Shown here one piece after another: positions 6,181 to 13,892 of a stretch of DNA of 38,175 bases. The notes under the pieces are model-generated. The model was not told where the DNA came from. It saw only the letters and a program-made list of their open reading frames with translations, and made no database searches. Origin of the DNA: a virus. A program made the translations under genes and the position numbers. How positions within the stretch are numbered: the stretch's first letter is position 1; each line of letters begins with the position of its first letter. The DNA lies in IMG/VR virus record IMGVR_UViG_3300048586_000886, positions 1 to 38,175 of that record; one strand, given 5' to 3'.

Positions 6181-6675
6181 TCACTTGCTGTCCCTCGCTT
6201 CTGGCGATGGAGCGGGCAGAGCGGGCGCGCTGGGAGGCCGCCGCTGACCCATGCGAAAAAGCGCGCCTTCAAGCGCAGCTGGAAAATGTTCGGCAAGCAC
6301 TCGCGCGAGTGAATCCCCATCACCCGCTGGCAGGTCGGCCTGTTCAAGAATCGCTTGGAACGCCTCGGCCAATACGTCTGCACTAGGCAGTGTCACAGGC
6401 AGAAGAACGGTTGGCTGCTGATTTCCAGACAGATCGACTGGCTCGCCAGTTATCCCGGCGAGAGCTAGCACCTTGGCCGGATCAACGCCGCGTTTAGAAT
6501 AAATTTGCGCGAGACGTGTTGCATAAGTCACCGGCAGAAGCGGCCCCTTGAATTTGGCCGGATCCTCCTTCGACGCATAGGTGGTCTTCGCCACGCCAAG
6601 TGCCTGCGCGACTTCTGGCTGGCTCATCCCGGCTTCTTCACGAAGTCGCTTCAGCTTGGCGTTAATCGTCTCCAC
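6181..6675 (-). CDS. CI-like phage repressor, HTH_XRE type, no peptidase domain
   Basis: A 164-residue repressor. The N-terminal domain is a helix-turn-helix of the XRE/Cro-CI class (LKRLREEAGMSQPEVAQALGVAKTTYASKE, about residues 8-36). The remainder (about residues 70-164) is helical and Pro/Ala-rich, with no S24 LexA-type Ser/Lys protease motifs visible, so RecA-driven self-cleavage is not expected. I chose the GTG at 6675 because AGGA lies 8-12 nt upstream and because the ATG at 6765 would place all three operators inside the gene. Operator A lies just upstream of this start, so autoregulation is likely. It would hold lysogeny by binding the five 17-bp operators. Confidence 0.85.
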   Translation of the reverse strand: METINAKLKRLREEAGMSQPEVAQALGVAKTTYASKEDPAKFKGPLLPVTYATRLAQIYSKRGVDPAKVLALAGITGEPVDLSGNQQPTVLLPVTLPSADVLAEAFQAILEQADLPAGDGDSLARVLAEHFPAALEGALFRMGQRRPPSAPALPAPSPEARDSK

Positions 6676-6687
6676 GCCGAGAGTCCT

Positions 6688-6751
6688 ATACGAAAAAGTC
6701 GCACCCGCGGGATACGATTTTATCGTTGCAAGAGATACGAAAAGTTCGTAG
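6688..6751. promoter_or_regulatory. Immunity operators OA, OB, OC between repressor and Cro-like gene
   Basis: Three copies of a 17-bp motif with 6-5-6 geometry: ATACGA-AAAAG-TCGCAC (6688-6704), ATACGA-TTTTA-TCGTTG (6712-6728) and ATACGA-AAAGT-TCGTAG (6735-6751). Every left arm is exactly ATACGA. Centre spacings of 24 and 23 bp mimic the three-site lambda OR. A rightward promoter fits TTGCAA (6726-6731) and TAGTTC (6749-6754) with a 17-bp spacer. That puts the start point a few bases before the Cro-like ATG, with operators B and C overlapping the promoter. Confidence 0.8.
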
Positions 6752-6763
6752 TTCTCGGTTGTC

Positions 6764-7195
6764 ATGCATCAGCCAGTCACACTGTTCGATCATTTCGGCG
6801 GCGTTCGCCGCCTTGCCATGGAGCTGGGCGAACCACTCACTACAGTGCAAAGCTGGAAGTCGGCTGGCCGTATTCCGGCAGCCAAGCAGCCATCTGTGCT
6901 GGCGGCGGCCAAGCGTCTCCGCCTCTCAGTTAGGGCGGAAGATATCATCTTCCCGATGGGGGGTGAGGGTTCGGGCCAAGCGGGCGAGGGAGCTGCTGGT
7001 TGCGCCCCCGCCCGCGGTCTTTCATCGGACGGGCCGGAAACGGCCAACCCTGACGCCGATACGCCCGCCGATCCTGATGTGCTGCCCCAGCTGCCCATGG
7101 GGGGCGAGGATGCCGCGGCGGCGGCCGACTGTCAGCGGGAAACGGCGGCTGCCGTTCCCGCCGCCGAACCCTTCAACCCCGGAAAGGCCGCCTGA
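6764..7195 (+). CDS. Cro-like regulator with carph-isopro-type HTH
   Basis: A 143-residue protein, divergent from the repressor. Residues 8-55 (LFDHFGGVRRLAMELGEPLTTVQSWKSAGRIPAAKQPSVLAAAKRL) are a short helix-turn-helix of the YdaS/carph-isopro kind typical of Cro-position genes in alphaproteobacterial phages. The C-terminal 85 residues are disordered, rich in Ala/Gly/Pro/Glu. No ribosome site precedes the ATG and the predicted promoter ends almost on it, so the message may be leaderless. It starts the rightward early operon. Role inferred: competes with the repressor for the operators. Confidence 0.8.
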   Translation: MHQPVTLFDHFGGVRRLAMELGEPLTTVQSWKSAGRIPAAKQPSVLAAAKRLRLSVRAEDIIFPMGGEGSGQAGEGAAGCAPARGLSSDGPETANPDADTPADPDVLPQLPMGGEDAAAAADCQRETAAAVPAAEPFNPGKAA

Positions 7196-7674
7196 TGGCG
7201 CGGCCCGTCACCCCTGCCGCGTTGCGGCTGAAGCGCGCCACGAAGCTGGCGGTGCAGGCCGCCGGCGGGCTGGAGGAGTGCGCCTGCGCGACCGGGCTTT
7301 CCACCAGTCAGATATCACGCTGCTGCCAGGCCGATGCGCCCGACAGCCTGACCATCCGCGATGCGGAGGTGATCGACAGCCTTTCGCAGACGCACTTTCC
7401 GTACATCCTGAACGAATGGGCCCGGCTGGCCGGCCATGTGCTGGTGCGCCTGCCGCAGGGCCCGGCCGAATATCAGGCGCTGGTGCACGGGATCGTGCAG
7501 CTTTCCACCGAGCTGGGCGACGTGGCCCGCAGCGTTTCCGACGCGCTTTCGGACGGGGCCTGCACCCCGCGCGAGGCGCAGCGCGCGCTGGACGAACTGA
7601 CCGAACTGGAAACCGCCAGCGCCCGCCTGCGCGGGCACCTGATGGCGATCGCCTATCCGGGGGTTTCGGCATGA
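7195..7674 (+). CDS. CII-like phage regulator
   Basis: A 159-residue protein. An N-terminal helix-turn-helix (LAVQAAGGLEECACATGLSTSQISRCC, about residues 17-45) is followed by a long helical domain ending ALDELTELETASARLRGHLMAI. The arrangement resembles the phage regulatory CII/CP76 family and its position after the Cro-like gene fits. The ATG overlaps the upstream TGA by one base (TGATG) and its own stop overlaps the next start as ATGA, so it is fully embedded in the early operon. A DNA-binding transcription regulator is likely; activation of the repressor or integrase promoter is only inferred from position. Confidence 0.6.
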   Translation: MARPVTPAALRLKRATKLAVQAAGGLEECACATGLSTSQISRCCQADAPDSLTIRDAEVIDSLSQTHFPYILNEWARLAGHVLVRLPQGPAEYQALVHGIVQLSTELGDVARSVSDALSDGACTPREAQRALDELTELETASARLRGHLMAIAYPGVSA

Positions 7675-8042
7675 CCGGCGGGCAGGTGTGCGACCGGATG
7701 CAGGGCGCCCGGCGGCTGAACAACGGGGCCATCCCCTGGGCCTTCACCGATCTGGTGGCGGCGGCGCTGCAGTGCCTGCCATCGGGCGCGCCCCGGCTGA
7801 TGAACGCGCCGCATCTGCGGCAGGCGCTGCGGCAGGCGCTGGACGGCGCGGCGGATGCCGGGGCCGCCTGCTGGCCGGAGCCGGCGCGGGCCCTGTTCGA
7901 GCGGCTGCGCGAAATCGCGGAGGATGCGGTGCCCGTGCTGCCGGCCGGCCTGATCGGCCCGGCGCTGGATGTGGTGTGGCCCACGCCGGCCACCGGAAAA
8001 CCGGCCTGGTTGCGCCGGGCCGACTGCGGAGAGGGCGAATGA
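7671..8042 (+). CDS. Hypothetical early phage protein, 123 aa
   Basis: A 123-residue protein (MTGGQVCDRMQGARRLNNG...) with a helical middle (LRQALRQALDGAADAGAACW...) and a proline-rich C-terminal third (VVWPTPATGKPAWLRRAD). No motif or family is recognised. Start and stop overlap their neighbours as ATGA, so it is a genuine member of the early operon between the CII-like gene and the next unknown gene. Confidence 0.6.
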   Translation: MTGGQVCDRMQGARRLNNGAIPWAFTDLVAAALQCLPSGAPRLMNAPHLRQALRQALDGAADAGAACWPEPARALFERLREIAEDAVPVLPAGLIGPALDVVWPTPATGKPAWLRRADCGEGE

Positions 8043-8347
8043 GCCGGACGTTCGAGCCGAAGCTGGCATCGGTGCGCGGCTGTGAGGCGCGGCTGTGCGC
8101 CGCCCCGGAATTCAGCCGCTGGCTGGATAAATCGAAGCCGGGCGACCGGATCGTGTATGCCGAGGCGCAGTGGCTGCCGAAGGAAGTGGCCGCCCCGGTG
8201 CTGGGGCTGGTGCGCGCCGGGCATGATGCCGGATCCGTGCTGCTGGTGCAGCAGCGGCTGGCGCCGGGCTGGTTCCGCTATATCGCGGTTCGGCGCCAGC
8301 TGAGGCTGCGCCCGATCACCCGGTTCACGGCGCGGGGGGCGGCATGA
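8039..8347 (+). CDS. Hypothetical early phage protein, 102 aa
   Basis: A 102-residue protein (MSRTFEPKLASVRGC...). The centre KPGDRIVYAEAQWLP and the later GSVLLVQQRLAPGWFRYIAVRR look like a small beta-rich fold. The end is strongly basic (RRQLRLRPITRF), suggesting nucleic-acid contact. No family assigned. It is coupled by ATGA overlaps on both sides. Confidence 0.6.
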   Translation: MSRTFEPKLASVRGCEARLCAAPEFSRWLDKSKPGDRIVYAEAQWLPKEVAAPVLGLVRAGHDAGSVLLVQQRLAPGWFRYIAVRRQLRLRPITRFTARGAA

Positions 8348-9528
8348 CGGCATCCCCCCGGAACGCCCCGGTTTCGCTGGGCACCTTCTTCGCCCAGCGC
8401 GCGCGGGCGGCGATGAAGGCCGCCTATGATGCCGAGCAGGCGGCCCGCGAGTTTCGCGCGACCGATGCGTTCGAGCAGGCCTGCACCTTCCTGCGCACGC
8501 GCGGCTTCGCGGTGTTCCGCGCCCCGGCCGCGCCCGGCGAAGAGCCGCGCTGGTGCGTGGGATCGAAGCGGCTGACCCGCGACGAGCTGATGGCGATGGC
8601 CGCGCGGAAGCGTGGCGAGGGCGCGCGCAACCTGCCGCGCCCGGTGACGATCACAGGAGAAGCCCCGATGGCGATTGTTTCCACCGTTCGTGAGCGGGCC
8701 GCGCCTGAGCCGGCCGAGGACAAGTATCGCGGCATCGGCGCGGACGTGGTGCTGGAATGGCTGCAGGCGCTTCGGCCGCATTTCGCATCCACCGCAGAGT
8801 TCGCGCTGGCGCTGCGCGTGCCTGCCACCTCTCTCTCGCTGGCGCTGAATGGGCGGCAATCGCCCACGGCCGCCATGGTGGCGGCGCTGTTCGGGCCCAG
8901 GGGCAGCGAGATCCTGCCCCGCTGGATGGAACTGATCGCCGGCGGCCCGGTGGAGTTGCCGCCCCCGGGATCGGCGGCAGAGGAAGAAGCGCCGCCCTTG
9001 GGATCGGCGGCTGAAGAGGAAGCGCCGCCCCCGGATGGGGCGGGTGAACAGGATTCCGCGGACGTGGGCGATGCAGGGTCGGAAGCCGTCATGCCCGCCG
9101 CCGTGGATATGGGGGCCGGTGACCTGCCACCGCCTGCGCCGGCCCCCGAACAGATTGCAGGTTCGCCGCCACCCCATGAGGCGGCGGAACCGGGGGCGGG
9201 TGGCCATGCTCATTCTCTGCCCGCCCCCGCAGAGGGTCCGGCCGCGCCGATGGACGCGGCGGATTATCGCCCCTGGTCGAAGCTGGAGGACCGCGACCTG
9301 GTCGCCATCCTGCGCGGCAAGCTGGCCGGCGTGCGCGAAGAGATCGAGGCGCTGGTGGCGGAGGAGGCCGCGCTGAAGCAGCGCCTGCACGATCTGAACA
9401 GGTGGGCGATCGCCCTGGACGTGCGCGCAGACGCGCTGCGCGCCGCGATCGCGGAATTCGCGGCTGAAGAGGAACCGCCGCGCCCGGAATTCGCGGCTGA
9501 TCAGGAAGGAGAGGAAGATGGCTGCTGA
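8344..9528 (+). CDS. Large early protein with internal HTH, repeats and coiled coil; possible two-product gene
   Basis: A 394-residue protein in at least four parts. Residues 1-105 are an Ala/Arg-rich domain (MTASPRNAPVSLGTFFAQ...). Residues about 125-180 form a helix-turn-helix-like unit (FALALRVPATSLSLALNGRQ). Residues about 200-300 are acidic, Pro-rich and disordered with an 11-residue tandem repeat (PPPGSAAEEEA / PPLGSAAEEEA). The C-terminus is a coiled coil (LAGVREEIEALVAEEAALKQRL) followed by a second repeat (EFAAEEEPPRP / EFAADQE). An internal ATG at 8668 (M109) has AGGAGA 7 nt upstream, so a shorter 286-residue product starting MAIVSTV is plausible. Function unknown; regulation of replication genes is one guess from position. 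Confidence 0.65.
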   Translation: MTASPRNAPVSLGTFFAQRARAAMKAAYDAEQAAREFRATDAFEQACTFLRTRGFAVFRAPAAPGEEPRWCVGSKRLTRDELMAMAARKRGEGARNLPRPVTITGEAPMAIVSTVRERAAPEPAEDKYRGIGADVVLEWLQALRPHFASTAEFALALRVPATSLSLALNGRQSPTAAMVAALFGPRGSEILPRWMELIAGGPVELPPPGSAAEEEAPPLGSAAEEEAPPPDGAGEQDSADVGDAGSEAVMPAAVDMGAGDLPPPAPAPEQIAGSPPPHEAAEPGAGGHAHSLPAPAEGPAAPMDAADYRPWSKLEDRDLVAILRGKLAGVREEIEALVAEEAALKQRLHDLNRWAIALDVRADALRAAIAEFAAEEEPPRPEFAADQEGEEDGC

Positions 9529-9802
9529 GACGATCAATATCACGACCCGATGCGTAGGGATTGCGTGGGATGTGGCGGCTGCAGCCTTTGATTCGCCGGA
9601 TGATCCCGGCGGTGTTCTGGGTGTGGAAATTACGGACCTCGGTGGGCATCTTCGTGCCCCGGCCATCGGTATCTTCGTTTCGATGGAGGGCAACGGGCGA
9701 AAGGCCTTTCTGAGCGCCAGCCAGGCACGCGAATGCGCAGCTGAGCTTCTGGCCTTTGCCGACCTTCTGGATGCCGGCGCAACCACGGCGGCCGTGCAAT
9801 GA
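9518..9802 (+). CDS. Hypothetical early phage protein, 94 aa
   Basis: A 94-residue protein (MAAETINITTRCVGIAWDV...) with two beta-rich segments and a C-terminal helix (SQARECAAELLAFADLLDAG). It has an excellent ribosome site (AGGAG, 6-7 nt spacing) despite an 11-nt overlap with the upstream gene. Its codon and base composition is visibly less GC-rich than the neighbours, hinting at separate acquisition. No family recognised. Confidence 0.6.
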   Translation: MAAETINITTRCVGIAWDVAAAAFDSPDDPGGVLGVEITDLGGHLRAPAIGIFVSMEGNGRKAFLSASQARECAAELLAFADLLDAGATTAAVQ

Positions 9803-10011
9803 GCCGGGCCCTGCCAGCGCCGGGGCTGCCGGAACGGCTGCGGGACGGCGCCGCCAGCGAGGAGGACCGCAGCTGGGCCGTGCGCCGGCTGGGCGTGCTG
9901 GAAGAAATGGTGCCGCTGGGCCTGAGCCGGGAACAGGAATGGGAATTGTTCGGCCTGCGGCTGCTGCTGAAGGCCGCGGCCTCTGCCGACAGTGAAGAGG
10001 GGGCCGACTGA
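9799..10011 (+). CDS. Small helical early protein, 70 aa
   Basis: A 70-residue, mostly helical protein ([17 protein letters not shown]..., then [33 protein letters not shown]). Start and stop overlap adjacent genes (ATGA and TGATG), the stop directly on the SSB start. Function unknown; translational coupling to SSB suggests a replication-module role. Confidence 0.55.
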   Translation: MSRALPAPGLPERLRDGAASEEDRSWAVRRLGVLEEMVPLGLSREQEWELFGLRLLLKAAASADSEEGAD

Positions 10012-10487
10012 TGGCTGGCAGCGTGAACAAGGTGATCCTGATCGGCCATCTGGGGGCCGACCCCGAGGTGAAGAGCTTCCCATCCGGCGGGCAGGTGGCG
10101 AACTTTCGGCTGGCGACCAGCGAAAGCTGGACGGACCGCGCCACCAACGCGCGCAAGGAACGCACCGAGTGGCATTCGGTGGTGGTGACGAACGAAGCGC
10201 TGGTGAGCGTGGTGCAGAAGTATCTGCGAAAGGGCAGCAAGGCCTATGTCGAGGGCCAGCTGCGCACCCGCAAGTGGCAGGATCGCGACGGGCAGGATCG
10301 CTACACCACCGAAGTGGTGGTGGGCGGCTATCGCGGGCAGCTGGTGCTTCTAGACCGGGCCGAGGGCGGGCCGGGCCGCGCCGGGGCGGGTTCCGCCGCC
10401 GATTACGAAGGGCCGGGCAGCGGCGCCGCGCCCCCGGCCGGCGGGCAGGGCGGCTTCCACGACCTGGATGATGACGTGCCCTTTTGA
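10011..10487 (+). CDS. ssb: Single-stranded DNA-binding protein
   Basis: A 158-residue SSB. The OB fold covers about residues 1-110 and carries the family pattern [16 protein letters not shown], then [38 protein letters not shown] and YTTEVVV. A Gly/Ala-rich linker follows, and the protein ends with the acidic tip DLDDDVPF, the element that recruits partner proteins in bacterial SSBs. It would coat the template during phage replication and lies directly before the primase-helicase gene. Length and ends are normal for the family. Confidence 0.96.
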   Translation: MAGSVNKVILIGHLGADPEVKSFPSGGQVANFRLATSESWTDRATNARKERTEWHSVVVTNEALVSVVQKYLRKGSKAYVEGQLRTRKWQDRDGQDRYTTEVVVGGYRGQLVLLDRAEGGPGRAGAGSAADYEGPGSGAAPPAGGQGGFHDLDDDVPF

Positions 10488-10592
10488 GGGGGCGCCGCCG
10501 GCCCTGTGATCCTTCCTGAAAGTCTTCCGACCCGTGCCTGATTTCCTTCCCTTCCTGCCCCCTGCGCGCCGCCTGCGCGCGGGAGAGCTTCC

Positions 10593-13568
10593 ATGAGCGA
10601 CAGCCCGATCCTTCAGGCGGCGCTGGCCTATGCCACCAAGGGCTGGCCGGTGTTTCCATGCCGGGCCGACACCAAGGCGCCGCTGATCAAGGCCTGGCAG
10701 CGCAATGCCAGCACCGATGCCGCGCAGATCCGCAACTGGTGGGGCAGCTGGCCCGCCGCGATGATCGGGTTGCCGCTGGGCGGCGCCACGGGCCTGTTCG
10801 CGCTGGATTTCGACCCGCGCCAGGAGATCGACGGGGAAACCGGCGAAGTCACGCAGTTCACCTATGCCCAGCTGAAGGCCGAGACCGAGGCCATGATCGG
10901 CGGCGAGCTTCCGCCAACCGCCGCGAGCCGGACGCCATCCGGCGGGTTCCACATCTTCTATCGTCAGCCGGCGGATTCCGGCGGCGAGATCCGCAATCGG
11001 GGCAACCTGCCGGCGCATGTGGATGTGCGAGGGCAGGGCGGCTATGTGATCGCGCCGCCCTCGGTTCGGGCCGACGGCGCCGCCTACCGTTGGGTGGAGC
11101 GGCGCGACCCGCAGGCCTGCCCGCCGGCCGAAGCCCCGGCCGCGCTGATCGAGCTGCTGCGCGCCGGCAAATCGGCCCCGGCCGGACCGGCCAGGGAACT
11201 CACCGAATCCGGCAATGGTGCCAACGGGATATGGGTGGCCGGGGCCGCGAAGGGACTCAGCGCCAGCGAGGCCGTGCGCCGCTATGGCCTGTCCGCGCTG
11301 GATGCGGAGGCTGAGGCGCTGCGGCGGATGGGGCGCGGCGGCCGGAACAAGGCGCTGAACATCGCGGCCGTGAAGCTGGGCAGCCTGGTGGCGGCCGGCG
11401 CGCTTTCGGAAGGCGTGGTGCGCGCCGCCCTGCTGGACGCCTGCCACGGCAACGGGCTGGCCGGCGAGGATGGCGCGCGCGCCTGCGAGGCGACGATCGA
11501 CAGCGGGCTGAAGCATGGCCGCGAAAACCCGCGCGACCTGCGCGACATCGAGGCCGAGGCGGAGCGCCGCGCCGGCCGCGTGGGAGGCCCGGCCCGCCGC
11601 CCGGCGGCCGAAGGCCGCGCAACGGGCGGGGCAGCGGGCCGAACGTCGGCGCCGCCGGCGCCGGCCGCATCGTCTGACGAAGGCGCGGCTTCGGCTGCCC
11701 GGCCTCCCGCCCCCTCCGACTGGTCGGACGAATTCAGACCCTCCCATATGGGAGTGGTGCGCAAAAGGGGGCGGCTGTGGGGGCCCCGGGGGGAAGACGG
11801 GCGGCGGCGCTGGGATTGGCAGTGGGCGCGGGAAATCGCCGATGTGGCGCGGCAGCTGCGGTGCATCGGCTTTCCGCTGACTGACTTGGGCAATGCGGAA
11901 CGGTTCGCGGCCCGGCATGGCTGGCGGTTCCGCTATACCGAGATGCGGGGCTGGTTCTGCTGGGATGGCCGGCGCTGGGTGCGCGAGGGGGCCGAAGCCG
12001 CCCTGCTGAAGGCGGCGCAGGATACGGTGCGCGCGATCCAGTGGGAGGCCAAGTTCATCGCCGAGAGTGGCGTGCAGGTTCCGTCCGGCGTTCGTTTCCA
12101 GGACGATGGCGACTTGTCTGCGGTCGGCCGGGCCCTGGAATTCGAAGGGCGGCGGATGGATGATCCAGACGCCCCCGGGCTGGATGAATTCATCGAGTAT
12201 AAGAACGGACGGACGCGCTGCCGTTCCGACCGGCATTCCAGCTGGGGGCGGGCGAGCGAGGCGGCCGGCAAGATCGCGGCGATTCCCCAGCTGCTGAAGG
12301 GCCTGCCGGGCATCACGGTGAAGACCGATGTGTTCGATCGGCACCCGATGGTGTTCAACGTGCTGAACGGCGCGCTGCATTTCGAGCGCGGGCCGGATGG
12401 CCCCCGCCTGGTGAAGCGGCGGCACGACCCCGAGCTGCTGCTGACGAAGCTGGCCGCGGTGATTTACGACCCGCGCGCGGACTGCCCGGTTTATGACGCC
12501 TTCCTGGGCCGGGTGCAGCCCGACCCCGAGATCCGCCGCTTCCTGCACGCCTGGGCCGGTTACAACCTGACCGGCGACGTGGGCCAGCAATGCTTCGTGA
12601 TCCTGCACGGCGCGAAGGGCGCCAACGGGAAGAGCACCTGGGAGAAGCTGCGCAGCGACCTGATGGGCGACTATTCGCTGTCGGTGAAGATCGAGACCTT
12701 CCTGAACAGCGACAAGAAGGGCAGCGGCACCGAGGCCAGCCCGGATATCGCCCGGCTGCCGGGCGCGCGGCATGTGCAGACATCGGAGCCCGGGCAGCAG
12801 GCGGCCTTCGCCGAAGACCTGATCAAGGTGGTGACGGGCAGCGAGCGGATGGTCGCGCGGCAGCTGCACAAGGAATTCTTCGAGTTCGATCCGCAGTTCA
12901 AGATCACGGTGCAGTGCAACCGGGAGCCGAAGGCGAGCGATGATCCGGCCTTCTGGCGCCGGGTGAAGAAGGTGCCGTTCGACGTTTCGATCCCCGAGCC
13001 CGAGCGCGACGAGCTGCTGGGGCAGAAGATGCTGGCCGAGGCGAGCGGCATTCTGAACCACTTCATCGCCGGCGCGCTGGACTGGATGGCGGGCGGGCTG
13101 CCGACGGTGGAACGCATCGTGCAGGCCACCGCCGCCTATCGCGAGCGCAGCGACACGCTGGGCAGCTTCCTGAGGGCCGCCACGCGGCCGGAAGAGGGCG
13201 CGACGGTGGGAAGCCACGAGCTGTACACGGTTTACTGCGCCTGGTGCGTCTTCGCGGGCGAAAAGGCGTGGACCCAGAAGGGCTTCAGCAACGCGCTGAA
13301 CGGCGCCGGGTTCGAGAAGGTGAAGGCCAGCAGCATGCGCTGGCAGGGCCTGCGCCTGACCCGCGACGCCGATGCCTTCGTGATCCGCGACCATGTCGGC
13401 GACGGCAAGTTCCATGAGCGCCCGCGGGAGGAAATGGGCCCCGAGATCGAAGGGCTGCCGGCCGTGGCCGAGGGGGGGTCGGCCGCGCGGGAGGGTGATG
13501 TTCCCAACCCTCCCGCTGGGGCTGTTCCGCCGGAACTGGATGAGAAGGACTGGCCCGATGCGTGGTGA
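10593..13568 (+). CDS. PrimPol-D5 primase/helicase (phage/plasmid primase, P4 family)
   Basis: A 991-residue replication protein. The N-terminal bifunctional primase-polymerase domain (about residues 8-190) shows the family start ALAYATKGWPVFPC, the catalytic acidic segment LFALDFDPR, and PSGGFHIFY. A disordered Ala/Pro/Arg linker follows (about residues 300-380). The C-terminal half carries the D5_N and superfamily-3 helicase domains, with Walker A GAKGANGKST (G673 to T682, Lys680), and DIARLPGARHVQTSEPG and ITVQCNREPK downstream. It should prime and unwind the phage origin. P4 alpha, the model of the family, binds short iterons at its origin, and a dense repeat field overlaps the 3' end of this gene. 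ATG 10593 is preceded by GGGAGAG. Confidence 0.93.
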   Translation: MSDSPILQAALAYATKGWPVFPCRADTKAPLIKAWQRNASTDAAQIRNWWGSWPAAMIGLPLGGATGLFALDFDPRQEIDGETGEVTQFTYAQLKAETEAMIGGELPPTAASRTPSGGFHIFYRQPADSGGEIRNRGNLPAHVDVRGQGGYVIAPPSVRADGAAYRWVERRDPQACPPAEAPAALIELLRAGKSAPAGPARELTESGNGANGIWVAGAAKGLSASEAVRRYGLSALDAEAEALRRMGRGGRNKALNIAAVKLGSLVAAGALSEGVVRAALLDACHGNGLAGEDGARACEATIDSGLKHGRENPRDLRDIEAEAERRAGRVGGPARRPAAEGRATGGAAGRTSAPPAPAASSDEGAASAARPPAPSDWSDEFRPSHMGVVRKRGRLWGPRGEDGRRRWDWQWAREIADVARQLRCIGFPLTDLGNAERFAARHGWRFRYTEMRGWFCWDGRRWVREGAEAALLKAAQDTVRAIQWEAKFIAESGVQVPSGVRFQDDGDLSAVGRALEFEGRRMDDPDAPGLDEFIEYKNGRTRCRSDRHSSWGRASEAAGKIAAIPQLLKGLPGITVKTDVFDRHPMVFNVLNGALHFERGPDGPRLVKRRHDPELLLTKLAAVIYDPRADCPVYDAFLGRVQPDPEIRRFLHAWAGYNLTGDVGQQCFVILHGAKGANGKSTWEKLRSDLMGDYSLSVKIETFLNSDKKGSGTEASPDIARLPGARHVQTSEPGQQAAFAEDLIKVVTGSERMVARQLHKEFFEFDPQFKITVQCNREPKASDDPAFWRRVKKVPFDVSIPEPERDELLGQKMLAEASGILNHFIAGALDWMAGGLPTVERIVQATAAYRERSDTLGSFLRAATRPEEGATVGSHELYTVYCAWCVFAGEKAWTQKGFSNALNGAGFEKVKASSMRWQGLRLTRDADAFVIRDHVGDGKFHERPREEMGPEIEGLPAVAEGGSAAREGDVPNPPAGAVPPELDEKDWPDAW
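11739..11754. repeat. Palindrome carrying one iteron core inside the primase gene
   Basis: CTCCCATATGGGAG (11741-11754) is a perfect 14-bp palindrome, and its left arm is part of CCCTCCC (11739-11745), the same 7-mer that is repeated 12 times at 13489-13892. It lies in the region coding for the end of the disordered linker before the helicase half. It may be an outlying binding site for the replication protein. Confidence 0.4.
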
Positions 13569-13892
13569 TTTCGCCGCCAACCCTCCCGCTATGGGAGGGT
13601 TGGGAGGGTTACGGGAGGTTTGTTCCGGGCGCGCGCGGGAGGGTCAGCCCAAGGGGGAAGTGCGCCAATGGGAGGGTTGGGAGGGTTTCGGCACCTTTTT
13701 CCGGTTCATGTGCGTGCGCGTGCGGGCGCGGGCGCGCATGAGCCTAATATCTTCATAACCCTCCCGTTCCTCCCGTCCCTCCCGTCGACAACATTCCAAG
13801 GTAAGGAATAGATAATGAAAACAGGGCTTAAGATAGAGGCTGGCTTTACGGGAGGGTTGATCCGGGCGGAAATGGCGTCTCCCGTCCCTCCC
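13487..13892. repeat. Iteron field of GGGAGGG/CCCTCCC, probable phage replication origin
   Basis: Twelve exact copies of GGGAGGG or its complement start at 13489, 13508, 13581, 13593, 13602, 13637, 13670, 13679, 13759, 13777, 13850 and 13886, with imperfect copies at 13613 and 13769. They form inverted repeats: 10-bp arms 13487-13496/13507-13516 and the 23-bp AACCCTCCC-GCTAT-GGGAGGGTT at 13579-13601. A 20-bp unit is repeated at 13591-13610 and 13668-13687 and contains a perfect G-quadruplex motif (GGGAGGGTTGGGAGGG). The field spans the 3' end of the primase-helicase gene, the gene-free gap 13569-13814 and the start of the next gene. That is where iterons of P4-type replicons are expected. Confidence 0.7.

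Noticed and set aside
6144-6386. An 80-codon plus-strand frame with several Cys (MAFHCDEGCPVC...)
   Set aside because: Most of it lies antisense to the repressor's C-terminus. It has a plausible look but no ribosome-site or family support, and the repressor frame is better founded.
8278-10659. A 793-codon minus-strand frame across the early genes including ssb
   Set aside because: It covers six coupled plus-strand genes including a clear SSB and reads as low-complexity Arg/Pro/Ala.
10350-13580. A 1076-codon open frame on the minus strand opposite the primase-helicase gene
   Set aside because: Shadow of a GC-rich coding strand: the plus strand encodes a full PrimPol-D5 protein with motifs, while the minus product is His/Arg/Pro-rich without a fold.
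13620-13811. A 63-codon frame in the gap after the primase gene
   Set aside because: Built from repeat sequence (iterons and Arg/Ala runs); better explained as the non-coding part of the origin field.
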